Positions 14,947-24,454 of a stretch of 64,000 bases of DNA are shown one piece after another. Every line of letters starts with the position of its first letter. Within the stretch, counting starts at the first letter, position 1. A program made the translations under genes and the position numbers. Under the pieces are notes generated by a model. The model searched no databases. It was given only the letters and a program-made list of their open reading frames with translations, and was not told where the DNA came from. The stretch is from Christiangramia lutea (GTDB taxonomy: Bacteria > Bacteroidota > Bacteroidia > Flavobacteriales > Flavobacteriaceae), in the NCBI RefSeq assembly GCF_022489035.1, contig NZ_JAKVTV010000001.1, positions 992,001-1,056,000 of the forward strand, written 5' to 3'.

Positions 14947-16866
14947 ATGGCCAGATTAAACCTATTGGAAGAGACCCGCTTCGAGAAATTAGCGGTGAAT
15001 GTTTTTGAAGACGAACATATTGCGGCAAAAAAAGTTGCACGAAGAATCGCCGATATTATTATTTCCAAGCAGAAGGAAAATAAAAATGCGGTTTTAGGTT
15101 TGGCCACAGGAGCTACTCCTGTTGAGGTTTATGAAGAACTGGTTAGGCTGTATCGGGAAGAAGGTTTAAGTTTTAAAAATGTGATCACCTTTAACCTCGA
15201 CGAATATTACCCCATGAAACCCGAAGCTAAACAAAGCTATGTAAGGTTCATGGATGAACAATTGTTCGACCATATAGATATTCCCCGGGAAAATATTCAT
15301 ATTCCAGATGGAACCCTGAAAAAGGAGGAGATTGCTGATTACTGCCTTGAATATGAAAGAAAGATAACCGATGTAGGCGGTTTAGATCTACAAGTTCTGG
15401 GAATTGGTAGAACCGGGCACATTGGTTTTAATGAACCTGGGTCAGCCCCGAATTCCGGAACCAGGCTGGTTACTCTGGACGACCTAACCCGTCGTGATGC
15501 CTCCAGAGAATTTGGAGGAAAGGAGAATGTGCCCACCAAGGCTATCACAATGGGAATTGGTACCATTTTCAAGGCCAAGGAGATCATCCTTATGGCCTGG
15601 AGCAAAAAGAAAGCACCAATAATCCGGAAAGCGGTGGAAGGAGAGATCTCCTCGAATGTTCCCGCTACTTTTTTACAGTTATCAGATAATGTTGAATTCA
15701 TCCTGGACAAGGACGCCGCATCTGAACTTACCAGATTCGACACGCCCTGGTTGGTTAAAGATTGTAACTGGACCCCTGCCCTGATTAAAAAAGCGGTGAT
15801 CTGGTTGTCCAGAAATGTCAACAAACCAATTCTAAAATTAACCGAAGAAGATTACAATTCCAACGGAATGGCTCAGCTGGCTACTGAGCAAGGTCCCGCA
15901 TATGATATCAACATTAGTGTTTTCAATGAATTGCAACATAGCATAACCGGTTGGCCCGGAGGTAAACCCAATGCCGATGATTCTCAGCGTCCGGAACGTA
16001 TGGAACCTTCGCACAAGAGATGCTTGATCTTTAGTCCACATCCAGATGATGACGTCATCTCCATGGGAGGCACGTTCATTCGCCTGGTAGACCAGGGACA
16101 TGATGTTCATGTCGCTTATCAAACTTCGGGAAATACCGCAGTTTGGGATACAGACGTTTTAAGGTACATGGAATTCGCTATAGATTTCAAAAAAAGCATT
16201 GGTGAAGACACGGCCAAATTTGAGGGGATTTACGACAAAATGAGAAGTTTCCTTAAAACGAAACAACCCAATGATATAGACCTTGAAGAAATCCAGGAAG
16301 TAAAAGGATTTATAAGAAAAACTGAAGCGATCGCCGGTGCCCGGTATGCCGGGCTTAAGGATGATCAGATACATTTCATGGCGCTTCCTTTTTATGAAAC
16401 AGGAAAAAAGAAAAAGAACCCGGTAACCGAGGAAGATGTGAAACTAACTATGGATCTTCTTAAAAAGATCAAACCTCATCAGGTTTTTGCAGCGGGCGAT
16501 TTTGCCGATCCTCATGGCACCCATATTGTATGTTTCCGTATCATACTTGAGGCCCTCACCCGACTTAAAAAGACTGAAGACTGGGTAAAAGACTGCTGGT
16601 TATGGTTATACCGAGGCGCCTGGCAGGAATTCCAGGTTCATGAGATCGAAATGGCCGTGCCTCTTTCTCCGCAGGAAGTTCAGCGGAAAAGACATGCAAT
16701 CTTCCAGCATCAGTCGCAAAAAGATCGTCCGGTTTTCCCTGGAGACGACGAACGTGAGTTTTGGATAAGAGCCGAGGAAAGAAACCGTGAAACGGCAGTG
16801 AACTATCATAAACTGGGACTCGCCAATTATGAGGCTATGGAAGCTTTTGTAAGATGGAAATTTTAG
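14947..16866 (+). CDS. Glucosamine-6-phosphate deaminase-like domain fused to PIG-L/LmbE deacetylase
   Basis: A 639-residue cytosolic fusion. Residues ~1-290 match NagB: LGLATGATPVEVYEEL (phosphate loop), TFNLDEYY with Asp85 (E. coli Asp72) and GIGRTGHIGFNEPGS with His158 and Glu163. The canonical Asp of the NDGH motif (E. coli Asp141) is Thr156 here. Residues ~355-600 are a PIG-L de-N-acetylase with SPHPDDDVISMGG (Zn ligands His365 and Asp368) and GDFADPHGTH. The pair could carry out successive deacetylation and deamination of GlcNAc-6-P to fructose-6-P, which would explain the missing nagA. Alternatively the deacetylase acts on another amino sugar. The gene starts 28 bp after the ROK regulator and 20 bp before the amidase. 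Confidence 0.88.
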   Translation: MARLNLLEETRFEKLAVNVFEDEHIAAKKVARRIADIIISKQKENKNAVLGLATGATPVEVYEELVRLYREEGLSFKNVITFNLDEYYPMKPEAKQSYVRFMDEQLFDHIDIPRENIHIPDGTLKKEEIADYCLEYERKITDVGGLDLQVLGIGRTGHIGFNEPGSAPNSGTRLVTLDDLTRRDASREFGGKENVPTKAITMGIGTIFKAKEIILMAWSKKKAPIIRKAVEGEISSNVPATFLQLSDNVEFILDKDAASELTRFDTPWLVKDCNWTPALIKKAVIWLSRNVNKPILKLTEEDYNSNGMAQLATEQGPAYDINISVFNELQHSITGWPGGKPNADDSQRPERMEPSHKRCLIFSPHPDDDVISMGGTFIRLVDQGHDVHVAYQTSGNTAVWDTDVLRYMEFAIDFKKSIGEDTAKFEGIYDKMRSFLKTKQPNDIDLEEIQEVKGFIRKTEAIAGARYAGLKDDQIHFMALPFYETGKKKKNPVTEEDVKLTMDLLKKIKPHQVFAAGDFADPHGTHIVCFRIILEALTRLKKTEDWVKDCWLWLYRGAWQEFQVHEIEMAVPLSPQEVQRKRHAIFQHQSQKDRPVFPGDDEREFWIRAEERNRETAVNYHKLGLANYEAMEAFVRWKF

Positions 16867-16886
16867 GCAATTAAAATCCTAATTAA

Positions 16887-17822
16887 ATGAAGAAAGGACT
16901 CAAACAATTATTTTTTATAATTATCGCAAGTGCACTGGTTTCGTGTAGCTCAAATCCTTATAAGAAAACCAATAAGATCTATAAAAAGCAGGTGAAGGAG
17001 TATGCCAAACAACTCCGGGAATTCACCCCTGAAAAAGACAAGGAAACTGATACCCTTAACTACGGAAAATATGCGGTTGGAACCACAAATTTCAACCTTC
17101 GAAAACCTAATTATGTGATCATTCATCACACCGCGCAGGATTCGGTAGGCCAGACCCTGAAAACTTTCACCCTTCCCAGGGCTCAGGTAAGTTCTCATTA
17201 TGTTATTTCAAAAAATGGCGAGATCTACCATATGCTGAATGACTATTATCGTGCCTGGCATGGAGGCGTAGGTATGTGGGGAACCACTACCGACCTGAAT
17301 TCGACCTCTATTGGAATTGAACTCGACAATAATGGTTCTGAAAGCTTTTCTGATGCACAGATCCAGAGTCTTCTTGATGTTTTAAAGGAACTTAAAACTA
17401 AATACAATATACCGGATAAGAACTTTATTGGACATTCAGATATCGCACCTGGAAGAAAGGTTGACCCGAATGCCAATTTTCCATGGAAAAAACTTGCAGA
17501 AGAGGGCTACGGATTATGGTTTGATGAAGAAGAAATAGAAAAAATTCAACTCCAAGAAAATCTACAAAATCATGTTGATTATGAGTTAAGCGATATTTTG
17601 GACTTCAGACTCGCATTTCTGGACAAGATCCTTTTTCCTGAAGTGATTCCTGCCGGATTCGACCATAAACTCGCTTTGAAGGCTATTGGATATGATGTTT
17701 CCAACCTTAACAATGCCGTAAAATCCTTCAAACTGCATTTTGTGCAGGAAGATTATGAGAATCCTGTTTTAAGAAAAGGAGACCTCAAGATTCTCTATAA
17801 TTTGTATCAAAAATACCTGTAG
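16887..17822 (+). CDS. N-acetylmuramoyl-L-alanine amidase lipoprotein (AmiD/Amidase_2 type)
   Basis: A 311-residue exported lipoprotein (lipobox SALVSC, Cys ~20). Residues ~65-205 form an Amidase_2/PGRP domain with Zn ligands in NYVIIHHTAQD and GHSDIAPGRKVDPN; the catalytic region carries IGIELDNNG and FPWKKL. The C-terminal ~80 residues (DFRLAFLDKILFPEV, AVKSFKLHFV) resemble the peptidoglycan-binding tail of E. coli AmiD. It cuts MurNAc from L-Ala in (anhydro)muropeptides at the outer membrane. It is last in the plus-strand operon after the NagB/PIG-L fusion and ends at a shared terminator opposite the NlpC/P60 gene. Confidence 0.92.
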   Translation: MKKGLKQLFFIIIASALVSCSSNPYKKTNKIYKKQVKEYAKQLREFTPEKDKETDTLNYGKYAVGTTNFNLRKPNYVIIHHTAQDSVGQTLKTFTLPRAQVSSHYVISKNGEIYHMLNDYYRAWHGGVGMWGTTTDLNSTSIGIELDNNGSESFSDAQIQSLLDVLKELKTKYNIPDKNFIGHSDIAPGRKVDPNANFPWKKLAEEGYGLWFDEEEIEKIQLQENLQNHVDYELSDILDFRLAFLDKILFPEVIPAGFDHKLALKAIGYDVSNLNNAVKSFKLHFVQEDYENPVLRKGDLKILYNLYQKYL

Positions 17823-17845
17823 TTTTATTGATAGTTTATTTAAAT

Positions 17846-17879
17846 AAAAAAGCCCGGGTCAAATGGTCCGGGCTTTTTT
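17846..17879. terminator. Bidirectional terminator between amidase and NlpC/P60 genes
   Basis: AAAAAAGCCCGG (17846-17857) pairs perfectly with CCGGGCTTTTTT (17868-17879), 10-nt loop. It lies between two convergent operons, with T runs on both strands. Confidence 0.9.
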
Positions 17880-17894
17880 GATAGTTCAATTTAC

Positions 17895-19118
17895 TTAATC
17901 GGTGGTTTCTTCGGCTACTGCTTCGGTAAAAATATCCTTCTGCTTTAGATACAACAGCTTTTCATCGTTTTCATTAAATACTCTTTTGGTACGCAGGTAA
18001 CGATTGAAATTATATTCGTCGAATTCAGAATTTGTAGAGTCCAGTGTGCTTATATGAACGTCCCCCATGGAGTGAATGAATTTATTATCTCCAATCCACA
18101 TTCCTACGTGTACTACTCTTTCTGAAGTGGAATCGGTCGCTGGTCTTCCGAAGAATAGCAGGTCTCCAGGAATTAGCTTCTCAAAATTTTTGGTAGTATC
18201 TATTAACTTTCCAGTATGCACCTGCTGAGAGGCATCCCTGGGGATCACGACTCCATTCAGGAAATACACCGTTTTTGTAAATCCACTACAGTCAACGCCT
18301 TTTGGTGAGGTACCACCCCATAAATATGGAAGACCCATCAATTTTTTTGAAGTTTCCACCAGATCCTCTTTTTGCATATCCAAGGAAGTAAGCCAGTCCT
18401 GGTAAGGTTGTGCCTCAGACATCTCTACAAAAGCTTTTCTACCATCTGGATATTGAACCCTATAAAATTTATTTTCGTCGCTTAGAAGTTCTAAAATGTC
18501 TCCGGCTACCAGGTCGCTTACACTTTGAGATCCGCTGTCTGGCTTCTCATAGGAATTACCGAAGGGTTTCAGGTAAATAAGCTTTTCAGCCGATTTCCAT
18601 TTCGAAAATTCATCTGGAGTCATACTTGCCAGACCTCCGTAATCTACCCATCCCAGGTATCCATCTGGTGTTTGAATATAATACCAGCCTCCCTGTTTCT
18701 TATAGACATTTAAAGGCATGCCCAGGGTTGCCTGGGTAACGAGTTGCGCTGAGTGCTTAGGTTCATCTCTTAAATTGGCTACAGAGATCTTTACCACGCC
18801 CATAGTTTTTCCTTCAAGGCCTTCAGAATCTGGAAGCATACTAATACTATCAGTAAATTTGAGTTCCTGTTCCTTCATTTTTTGCTTCAGCTCGGCTACA
18901 GCATCCGGAAGATTAGATTCACCCTTCAGAACATAATTCTGGTTCTTTTTTTCGGCTTCAATATCAAAAAGAGCGACTCTTTTATCTGGTGCGTACTCGC
19001 CTCTAACCTCGGCGATCACATCTTCTGCCTGGTTATTTTCCTTCTCTTCCACTTTTTCCTCGCAGGAAGCAAATACCATAATGGCCATTATGGCCAAATA
19101 CTTAATTCTGATATTCAT
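17895..19118 (-). CDS. SH3/NlpC-P60 gamma-D-glutamyl endopeptidase lipoprotein (YkfC-like)
   Basis: A 407-residue lipoprotein (lipobox VFASC, Cys ~19). After a Glu-rich linker come SH3-like domains (~105-235, with ISVANLRDEP, YYIQTPDGYLGWVDY and ILELLSDENKFYRVQYPDG). Then an NlpC/P60 domain follows with YLWGGTSPKGVDCSGF (catalytic Cys277), HVGMWIG and FIHSMGDVHIS supplying the His residues. Bacillus YkfC and Bacteroides relatives of this build cut D-Glu from diaminopimelate and release L-Ala-D-Glu. The gene upstream encodes the epimerase for exactly that dipeptide, 13 bp away, a strong functional link. It is last of the long minus-strand run. Confidence 0.9.
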   Translation of the reverse strand: MNIRIKYLAIMAIMVFASCEEKVEEKENNQAEDVIAEVRGEYAPDKRVALFDIEAEKKNQNYVLKGESNLPDAVAELKQKMKEQELKFTDSISMLPDSEGLEGKTMGVVKISVANLRDEPKHSAQLVTQATLGMPLNVYKKQGGWYYIQTPDGYLGWVDYGGLASMTPDEFSKWKSAEKLIYLKPFGNSYEKPDSGSQSVSDLVAGDILELLSDENKFYRVQYPDGRKAFVEMSEAQPYQDWLTSLDMQKEDLVETSKKLMGLPYLWGGTSPKGVDCSGFTKTVYFLNGVVIPRDASQQVHTGKLIDTTKNFEKLIPGDLLFFGRPATDSTSERVVHVGMWIGDNKFIHSMGDVHISTLDSTNSEFDEYNFNRYLRTKRVFNENDEKLLYLKQKDIFTEAVAEETTD

Positions 19119-19131
19119 AGTATCTCAATTT

Positions 19132-20151
19132 TTATTCAAAACTAATCAATTTCGCTCCGGTTCCATTTCTGTCGGGAAAATGAACCTCAGCATCATAAAC
19201 TTTTACACCCTCGGCTATATCCTCCTTTATTAGAAGACCTCCATCCATATCTACATAATCCAGCATTGGCAGCAACTGTCCAATGGCCGACATGGAAACG
19301 GTAGATTCGGTCATACAACCTACCATTACTTTTAGATCTAGAGACCTGGCCATTTTGATCATTCTCCTCCCCGGGGTGATGCCGGCACATTTAGTAAGCT
19401 TAATATTCACTCCATGGAAAAATGGGGCGCAATCAGCAACATCGTTCTCTACTATACAACTTTCATCTGCAATTAAGGGTAAGCTTGATCTTTTATAAAG
19501 TTCCTGCATTCCTTCGGTATCCTCCGGTTTTAATGGCTGCTCCAGGAACTCCACATTCAGTTCTTTCATGGCATTGCTATTTTTAATTGCCTGCTCCACC
19601 GTCCAGGCGGCATTGGCATCTAAACGAAATACTGAATTTGTATGTTTACGTAATTCCTTGACAATGGCAATATCGTCATCTGTTCCCAACTTTATTTTAT
19701 AAAGAGGCCAGGGAAATTCCCTGATCTTTTTCACCATATTTTCTACGGTATCGATACCTATGGTATAATTGGTAAGCGGAACATTGGAATTATCGAGTCC
19801 CCACATTTTGTAAAGCGGTAAACCATTTCTCTTTCCATGAAGATCATGCATAGCCATATCCAAGGCACATTGAGCAAACGGATTTTCTTTTAATTCAGGA
19901 AAAGTAAGTTCCCATAATTCCTCAGGTGTTCGATGAATATTTTCAGCTATTATTGACTCAACCGATTTAATGGAAGCGATCATTTTCTCAACGGTGACTC
20001 CATAATATACCGTAGCGGCAGCTTCTCCATAACCTGTAAATCCACCATCAGACAAAATAACTATAAGTGTAGGCTGAAAATCCCTTGAACCATGGCTAAT
20101 GGTAAAAGTATTCTTCAGCTCTAGATTGAAGCTTTTATATGTTATTTCCAT
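19132..20151 (-). CDS. L-Ala-D/L-Glu epimerase (dipeptide epimerase)
   Basis: A 339-residue enolase-superfamily enzyme of the muconate-lactonizing subgroup. It carries LYKIKLG (KxK base), FRLDANAAWT, VEFLEQPL and LIADESC (three Mg ligands), NIKLTKCAG (second Lys) and the C-terminal DMDGGLLI loop typical of dipeptide epimerases. It converts L-Ala-D-Glu from murein peptides into L-Ala-L-Glu so that ordinary peptidases can use it. It sits between the sodium symporter (8 bp) and the NlpC/P60 endopeptidase (13 bp), all on the minus strand. Confidence 0.92.
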   Translation of the reverse strand: MEITYKSFNLELKNTFTISHGSRDFQPTLIVILSDGGFTGYGEAAATVYYGVTVEKMIASIKSVESIIAENIHRTPEELWELTFPELKENPFAQCALDMAMHDLHGKRNGLPLYKMWGLDNSNVPLTNYTIGIDTVENMVKKIREFPWPLYKIKLGTDDDIAIVKELRKHTNSVFRLDANAAWTVEQAIKNSNAMKELNVEFLEQPLKPEDTEGMQELYKRSSLPLIADESCIVENDVADCAPFFHGVNIKLTKCAGITPGRRMIKMARSLDLKVMVGCMTESTVSMSAIGQLLPMLDYVDMDGGLLIKEDIAEGVKVYDAEVHFPDRNGTGAKLISFE

Positions 20152-20159
20152 CTTGAAAA

Positions 20160-21608
20160 CTATTTAACATCCAGGCCATTTTTATGGTTCAGCCATAAGC
20201 CCAGAAAGGTAAGTCCGGCATTGACCAGTAAAATTTCAAAACCGAACTGATACCCATTAAACCAGGCTTCAGAATTCTGGTCTACGATAACCGAAATTAT
20301 GGGAGCCAGGATACATATAATTGGCACGAACCGGTCTTTCACTGCTCTTTTATTTAATAATCCGAAGGCGAATAAGCCTAATAATGGCCCATAAGTAAAT
20401 CCGGCAACCTTGAAAACAGCACTTACAACACTGGTATCATTGAAGCTATTAAAAATAATGATAACCAGGAACATTAGCAGGGTAAAACCAATATGAACCC
20501 ATAATCTTGTTTTTTTCTGATGGGTTTTTTTATTGGGAAGATCAAGTATATCTACACAAAAGGAAGTAGTAAGCGCGGTTAATGCTGAATCGGCACTTGA
20601 AAAGGCAGCCGCAATAATTCCCAGCAGAAAAACAACCCCGGCAAGTATTCCAAAATGATTTAATGCTAATAATGGATATAAATCGTCACTTCTTTCAGGA
20701 ATCGAAATACCCTGATCTATGGCGAATTTATACAATAGCACGCCTAGCGAAAGGAAAAGAACCGTTGAAAAGAAAAAAGTAATGGAAAACCAGAATATAT
20801 TCTTTTGAGCATCCTTCTGATTCTTGCAGGTAAGATTCTTTTGCATCACATTTTGATCCAGTCCGTTCATCGCAATAGTTATAAAGATTCCGGCAAGAAA
20901 GGTTTTATAGAAGTTCCTGTCTGATCTCCAGTCCCAGTCGAAAATTGTAGACATCTTACTTTCTGAAACCGTGCTGATCATTTCTGAAAAGCTTAGTCCC
21001 ATCTGGTCTATGATCATAATAATACTTATGACCACAGCAAGAAGAAGAAAAGTGGTTTGTAAAGTATCTGTCCATACAATGGTTTTGATCCCTCCCCTGA
21101 ACGTGTATAGCCAGATAAGGATTATGGTAGTTAAAACTGTTACATAAAACGGGATCCCGAATGCATCGAAAAAAGCTATCTGCAATACCACTGCCGCCAG
21201 GAATAACCGGAAGGAAGCCCCTATGGTCTGGGAGATCAGAAAAAAAACCGATCCTGTGTAATAAGATCTCATTCCGAACCTATCCCGTAGATATTCATAA
21301 ATTGAAACGAGTTTTAGCCTGTAAAAAAGCGGAATTAGTACAAAAGCGATCACGGCATACCCCACCATATTTCCCATGACGAACTGCAGGTAGGTCCAAT
21401 TAGAGTTTCCGACTTCCCCGGGAACCGAAATAAAGGTAACCCCGGAAAGGGAGGCACCTACCATTCCAAATGCCACCAGATACCATGGAGATTGCCTATT
21501 TGCTGTAAAGAAAGTTTCATTATCTGCCTTTCGGGAAGTGAAATGACTAATTCCTAAAAGCACAATAAAATAGGCGGCTATAACTCCGAAAACCAGTAAT
21601 GGGCTCAT
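20160..21608 (-). CDS. Sodium:solute symporter (SSS family)
   Basis: A 482-residue inner-membrane carrier with about 13 TM segments. It has the SSS start YFIVLLGISHFTSRKADNETFF, the sodium-site region GMVGASLSGVTFISVPG, YRLKLVSIYEYLRDRFG and GIIAAAFSSADSALTALTTSF (Na2-site Ser residues). SSS members carry sugars, sialic acid, amino acids or short organic acids. Context favours a murein fragment: it abuts the GHL10 gene (stop and start adjacent) and lies 8 bp before the dipeptide epimerase. A dipeptide or amino-sugar substrate is inference. Confidence 0.88.
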   Translation of the reverse strand: MSPLLVFGVIAAYFIVLLGISHFTSRKADNETFFTANRQSPWYLVAFGMVGASLSGVTFISVPGEVGNSNWTYLQFVMGNMVGYAVIAFVLIPLFYRLKLVSIYEYLRDRFGMRSYYTGSVFFLISQTIGASFRLFLAAVVLQIAFFDAFGIPFYVTVLTTIILIWLYTFRGGIKTIVWTDTLQTTFLLLAVVISIIMIIDQMGLSFSEMISTVSESKMSTIFDWDWRSDRNFYKTFLAGIFITIAMNGLDQNVMQKNLTCKNQKDAQKNIFWFSITFFFSTVLFLSLGVLLYKFAIDQGISIPERSDDLYPLLALNHFGILAGVVFLLGIIAAAFSSADSALTALTTSFCVDILDLPNKKTHQKKTRLWVHIGFTLLMFLVIIIFNSFNDTSVVSAVFKVAGFTYGPLLGLFAFGLLNKRAVKDRFVPIICILAPIISVIVDQNSEAWFNGYQFGFEILLVNAGLTFLGLWLNHKNGLDVK

Positions 21609-23240
21609 TTATTCATTATTTAGATCTATTTCTTCAAAATCACTTTGATTTCCTAATCTGTCTACAGCGGTAATCCCAATCTTATCCATAAATCTCTTTT
21701 TCTCACCTACCACATTCTGCAAACTGTAATTATTCGTGTTCCCATCAAGAATTTTATAATCCCAGTTCCCTTCTTCATATTTAAACCAAAGCACATACTT
21801 TTCTATATCCTCATTTTGACCAACAAGCCAGTTCATCTTGAGTCTGTCGTTTTCTATTGTTGTAGTAACTTTTGGTGCTTCTGGTGCAGAATCATCTAAC
21901 CACGGACTGGCCGGCACAAGAGCTTTTTTACGATAAGGCCCTTCAACCAGAGCCTTTGCAAGGTCATTATGTTGCAATAATGGGCCAATGCTCCAATGCA
22001 CTGAACCTTTACTTTCCGGTAGCATTCCCCTGGTGATCATGATCTGGTTGATAGTTTCATCAATATTCTTCTCATCTCCTCCTAGACCTACTTTTAGACC
22101 TGGCCAGAGATGCCTGTTCATGGTGTTTTCAGATTCCCACCAGCCTAATAATTCGGGAAAACTCTGCCCATACTGATTGATCTGCCAGTATAGTTGCGGG
22201 GTAAAATAATCTATCCAGCCCTCGTTCAGCCATAATTTAGCATCTGCATACAGCTTTTCATACTGATCATATCCCTGAACAGATTCAGGATATCCAGGTC
22301 TCCAGATCCCAAACGGACTCAAACCGAATTTCACATGAGGTTTTTCAGCCTTTATCTCATCATATATCCTTTTGATGAAGCGGTTTACATTATCCCTTCT
22401 CCAATCTGACCTGGTAAGCTTTCCGTTTTCGTTTTTATATGCCGAAAAGGAGACATTATCCGGAAAATCCTTTCCATTATTATATGAATCATAAGGATAG
22501 AAATAATCATCGAAATGAACGCCGTCTATATCATATCGCTTTACTATATCCATAACAACATTTGCGGAATGATCCTGGGTTTCAGGATTTGCAGGATCCA
22601 GCCACCACATGCCGTTGGCAAGTTCTATAGCCAACTCTGGTTTCTTCTTAATAATCGAGGTTTCTGTTACTTCTCCCCCGGTGGTATGATGTGCCCGGTA
22701 CGGATTTAACCATACATGAAGTTCAAGCCCTCTTTTATGAGCCTCGGAGATCCAGAATTCAAGCGGATCGTAAAAAGGTTGCGGTGCCTTCCCCTGCTCA
22801 CCGGTAAGAAAATAAGACCAGGGCTCGAGTTCACTTTTATAAAGGGCATCTGCCTGCGGCCTAACCTGAAAAATAACCGCATTGAAATTATGTGACTCTA
22901 AAAAATCCAGCAATTTTAATGCTTCCTGTTTTTGTTGTTCGGTAGATAAACCGGACTTACTCGGCCAGTTGATATTAGCCACGGTAGCTACCCAGGCAGC
23001 CCTGAACTCTTCGATATTCAAAGGTGGTTGCTTGCTTTCTTTGCCTTCGATCTCAATTACCTCATCTGGAATATTTTCCTCCTTAGAAACATCCTTATCT
23101 ATCTCTTTCTCCTTTTCAATTTTGATCTCCTCAACTGTTTCGGGAGTTTCTTTTTCAGCAGAGGTAGTAGGTTTAGTCGATTTACAGGAAAAAATGAAAA
23201 GCGCGAATAAAACCGGCAGGATCTTTAAAATTCTGGTCAT
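21609..23240 (-). CDS. GHL10-family glycosyl hydrolase lipoprotein (DigH/YngK-like)
   Basis: A 543-residue lipoprotein (lipobox FIFSC) with a Glu/Lys-rich linker to about residue 75. A TIM-barrel GHL10 domain follows: EFRAAWVATVANINWPS, VRPQADALYKSELEPWS, ELHVWLNPYRAHH, DGVHFDDYFYPY, FGLSPFGIWRPG and PQLYWQINQYG. A Fn3-like tail (~435-543) ends it. E. coli DigH (YddW) of this family cleaves peptide-free glycan strands of murein, which matches the neighbours. The ATG at 23240 is chosen; an upstream in-frame TTG at 23249 adds only three residues. It follows the GH18 gene by about 11 bp and abuts the symporter start. Confidence 0.87.
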   Translation of the reverse strand: MTRILKILPVLFALFIFSCKSTKPTTSAEKETPETVEEIKIEKEKEIDKDVSKEENIPDEVIEIEGKESKQPPLNIEEFRAAWVATVANINWPSKSGLSTEQQKQEALKLLDFLESHNFNAVIFQVRPQADALYKSELEPWSYFLTGEQGKAPQPFYDPLEFWISEAHKRGLELHVWLNPYRAHHTTGGEVTETSIIKKKPELAIELANGMWWLDPANPETQDHSANVVMDIVKRYDIDGVHFDDYFYPYDSYNNGKDFPDNVSFSAYKNENGKLTRSDWRRDNVNRFIKRIYDEIKAEKPHVKFGLSPFGIWRPGYPESVQGYDQYEKLYADAKLWLNEGWIDYFTPQLYWQINQYGQSFPELLGWWESENTMNRHLWPGLKVGLGGDEKNIDETINQIMITRGMLPESKGSVHWSIGPLLQHNDLAKALVEGPYRKKALVPASPWLDDSAPEAPKVTTTIENDRLKMNWLVGQNEDIEKYVLWFKYEEGNWDYKILDGNTNNYSLQNVVGEKKRFMDKIGITAVDRLGNQSDFEEIDLNNE

Positions 23241-23251
23241 TAGGGGCAAAA

Positions 23252-24400
23252 TTAATTTTCGTGGTTATTTATTTCATTATTTATCACATCCAGCAAACCC
23301 TGAGGCTTGTCTCCGGACAATCTCCAGAACATGATTCCACCGAGATTATTATCCAGAGCATATACTGTTTTACCGGATACCGATAAAGAGTCGTCATAGG
23401 TAATGAAGACCTCCTTTTCGGCGTTGTAAATATAGGGAGCACTAGCTTCGTTATCCCAGAAATATTCAAATCCGTTCGATCTTTTTGCATAATTTTCTAG
23501 ATCCCTATAAAGTACTGACTCTTTGAATCGTCCCTGTTGATAAAGACCATTTAAAGAATCAGTTACATTTTCCCAGACTCGAGCATAAAAGGCGGCTCCT
23601 ATCACCATCTTTTCAAGAGGCACACCTAAGGAGTCCAAATATTGAATAGATCTGTCTGCTGACGATCTCTGGCCTTTTGTGGAGTATAAGGAAGTATGAT
23701 GCCCTGTTTTGGTACTTCCGCCACCAACCATATCGTAGGTCATGATATTAACGTGGTCTACCAGTGGCATCACTTTATCCCATTCAACAGATTTATCCAG
23801 AAAATCTTTGAAACCGCCAGCCGCTAAACTGATAACTTTATCCTCTCCCACGCTATTTCTTAGACTTTTTACTAACAGGGTGAAATTTTCCCTGTCTTCA
23901 GGTTTAAAAGCATGCCCCTGATACCCGGCAATAGCTGGATATTCCCAGTCAAGGTCTATGCCATCGGCATTATAATCCTTTAGGATTTCCTGTACAGAAT
24001 TAGTGAAATCACTCCTGCCTTTTTCAGAAGAAAAAACTTCGGAACAGGTTTCACAACCGCCCCATCCACCAAGAGAGATCAGAATTTTTAGATCAGGATT
24101 CGATTTTCTTACTGAATCAAGATGCCTTAAACTAAGGCTATCTCTTTCGGTTACCTTTAAAATGTTACCATCCAGGTGAAGAAAACTATAGATCACCTGG
24201 TCCAGTTTTTTAGCGGTCTCAGGTTTGATCTTCTCACTTCCGGTCCAGTAGGCAATAACTTTAAAATCATCATTCTTAACCGAAAATTCTTCAATTTCCG
24301 AAAGTTCAGCCTTTTCTTCAGTTTTATCCTTACAGGAAAAGCAAAAGGAAACCAGAAAAACAACAATTACCGACCTTGTTATTAGAATAAATTTTTTCAT
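23252..24400 (-). CDS. GH18 family glycosidase lipoprotein
   Basis: A 382-residue lipoprotein (lipobox SFCFSC) with a GH18 TIM barrel. It has KVIAYWTG, LKILISLGGWGGC, the intact catalytic signature DGIDLDWEYP with acid Glu153, VDHVNIMTYDMVGG and GIMFWRLSGD. GH18 enzymes cut beta-1,4 bonds next to N-acetylglucosamine with substrate assistance; members act on chitin, N-glycans or murein (endo-N-acetylglucosaminidases such as LytG-type YaaH). Neighbours favour a murein role, but chitin oligosaccharides cannot be excluded. It lies 110 bp after susD, behind a hairpin, and directly before the GHL10 gene. Confidence 0.9.
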   Translation of the reverse strand: MKKFILITRSVIVVFLVSFCFSCKDKTEEKAELSEIEEFSVKNDDFKVIAYWTGSEKIKPETAKKLDQVIYSFLHLDGNILKVTERDSLSLRHLDSVRKSNPDLKILISLGGWGGCETCSEVFSSEKGRSDFTNSVQEILKDYNADGIDLDWEYPAIAGYQGHAFKPEDRENFTLLVKSLRNSVGEDKVISLAAGGFKDFLDKSVEWDKVMPLVDHVNIMTYDMVGGGSTKTGHHTSLYSTKGQRSSADRSIQYLDSLGVPLEKMVIGAAFYARVWENVTDSLNGLYQQGRFKESVLYRDLENYAKRSNGFEYFWDNEASAPYIYNAEKEVFITYDDSLSVSGKTVYALDNNLGGIMFWRLSGDKPQGLLDVINNEINNHEN

Positions 24401-24454
24401 AATTCGGTTTTTAAATGCAGTGAATTAAGTTTAGTAATTATAATTATCACAAAT

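Noticed and set aside
15339-15824. 161-residue minus-strand frame inside the NagB/PIG-L gene
   Set aside because: The plus-strand frame carries conserved NagB motifs throughout; the antisense frame shows none.
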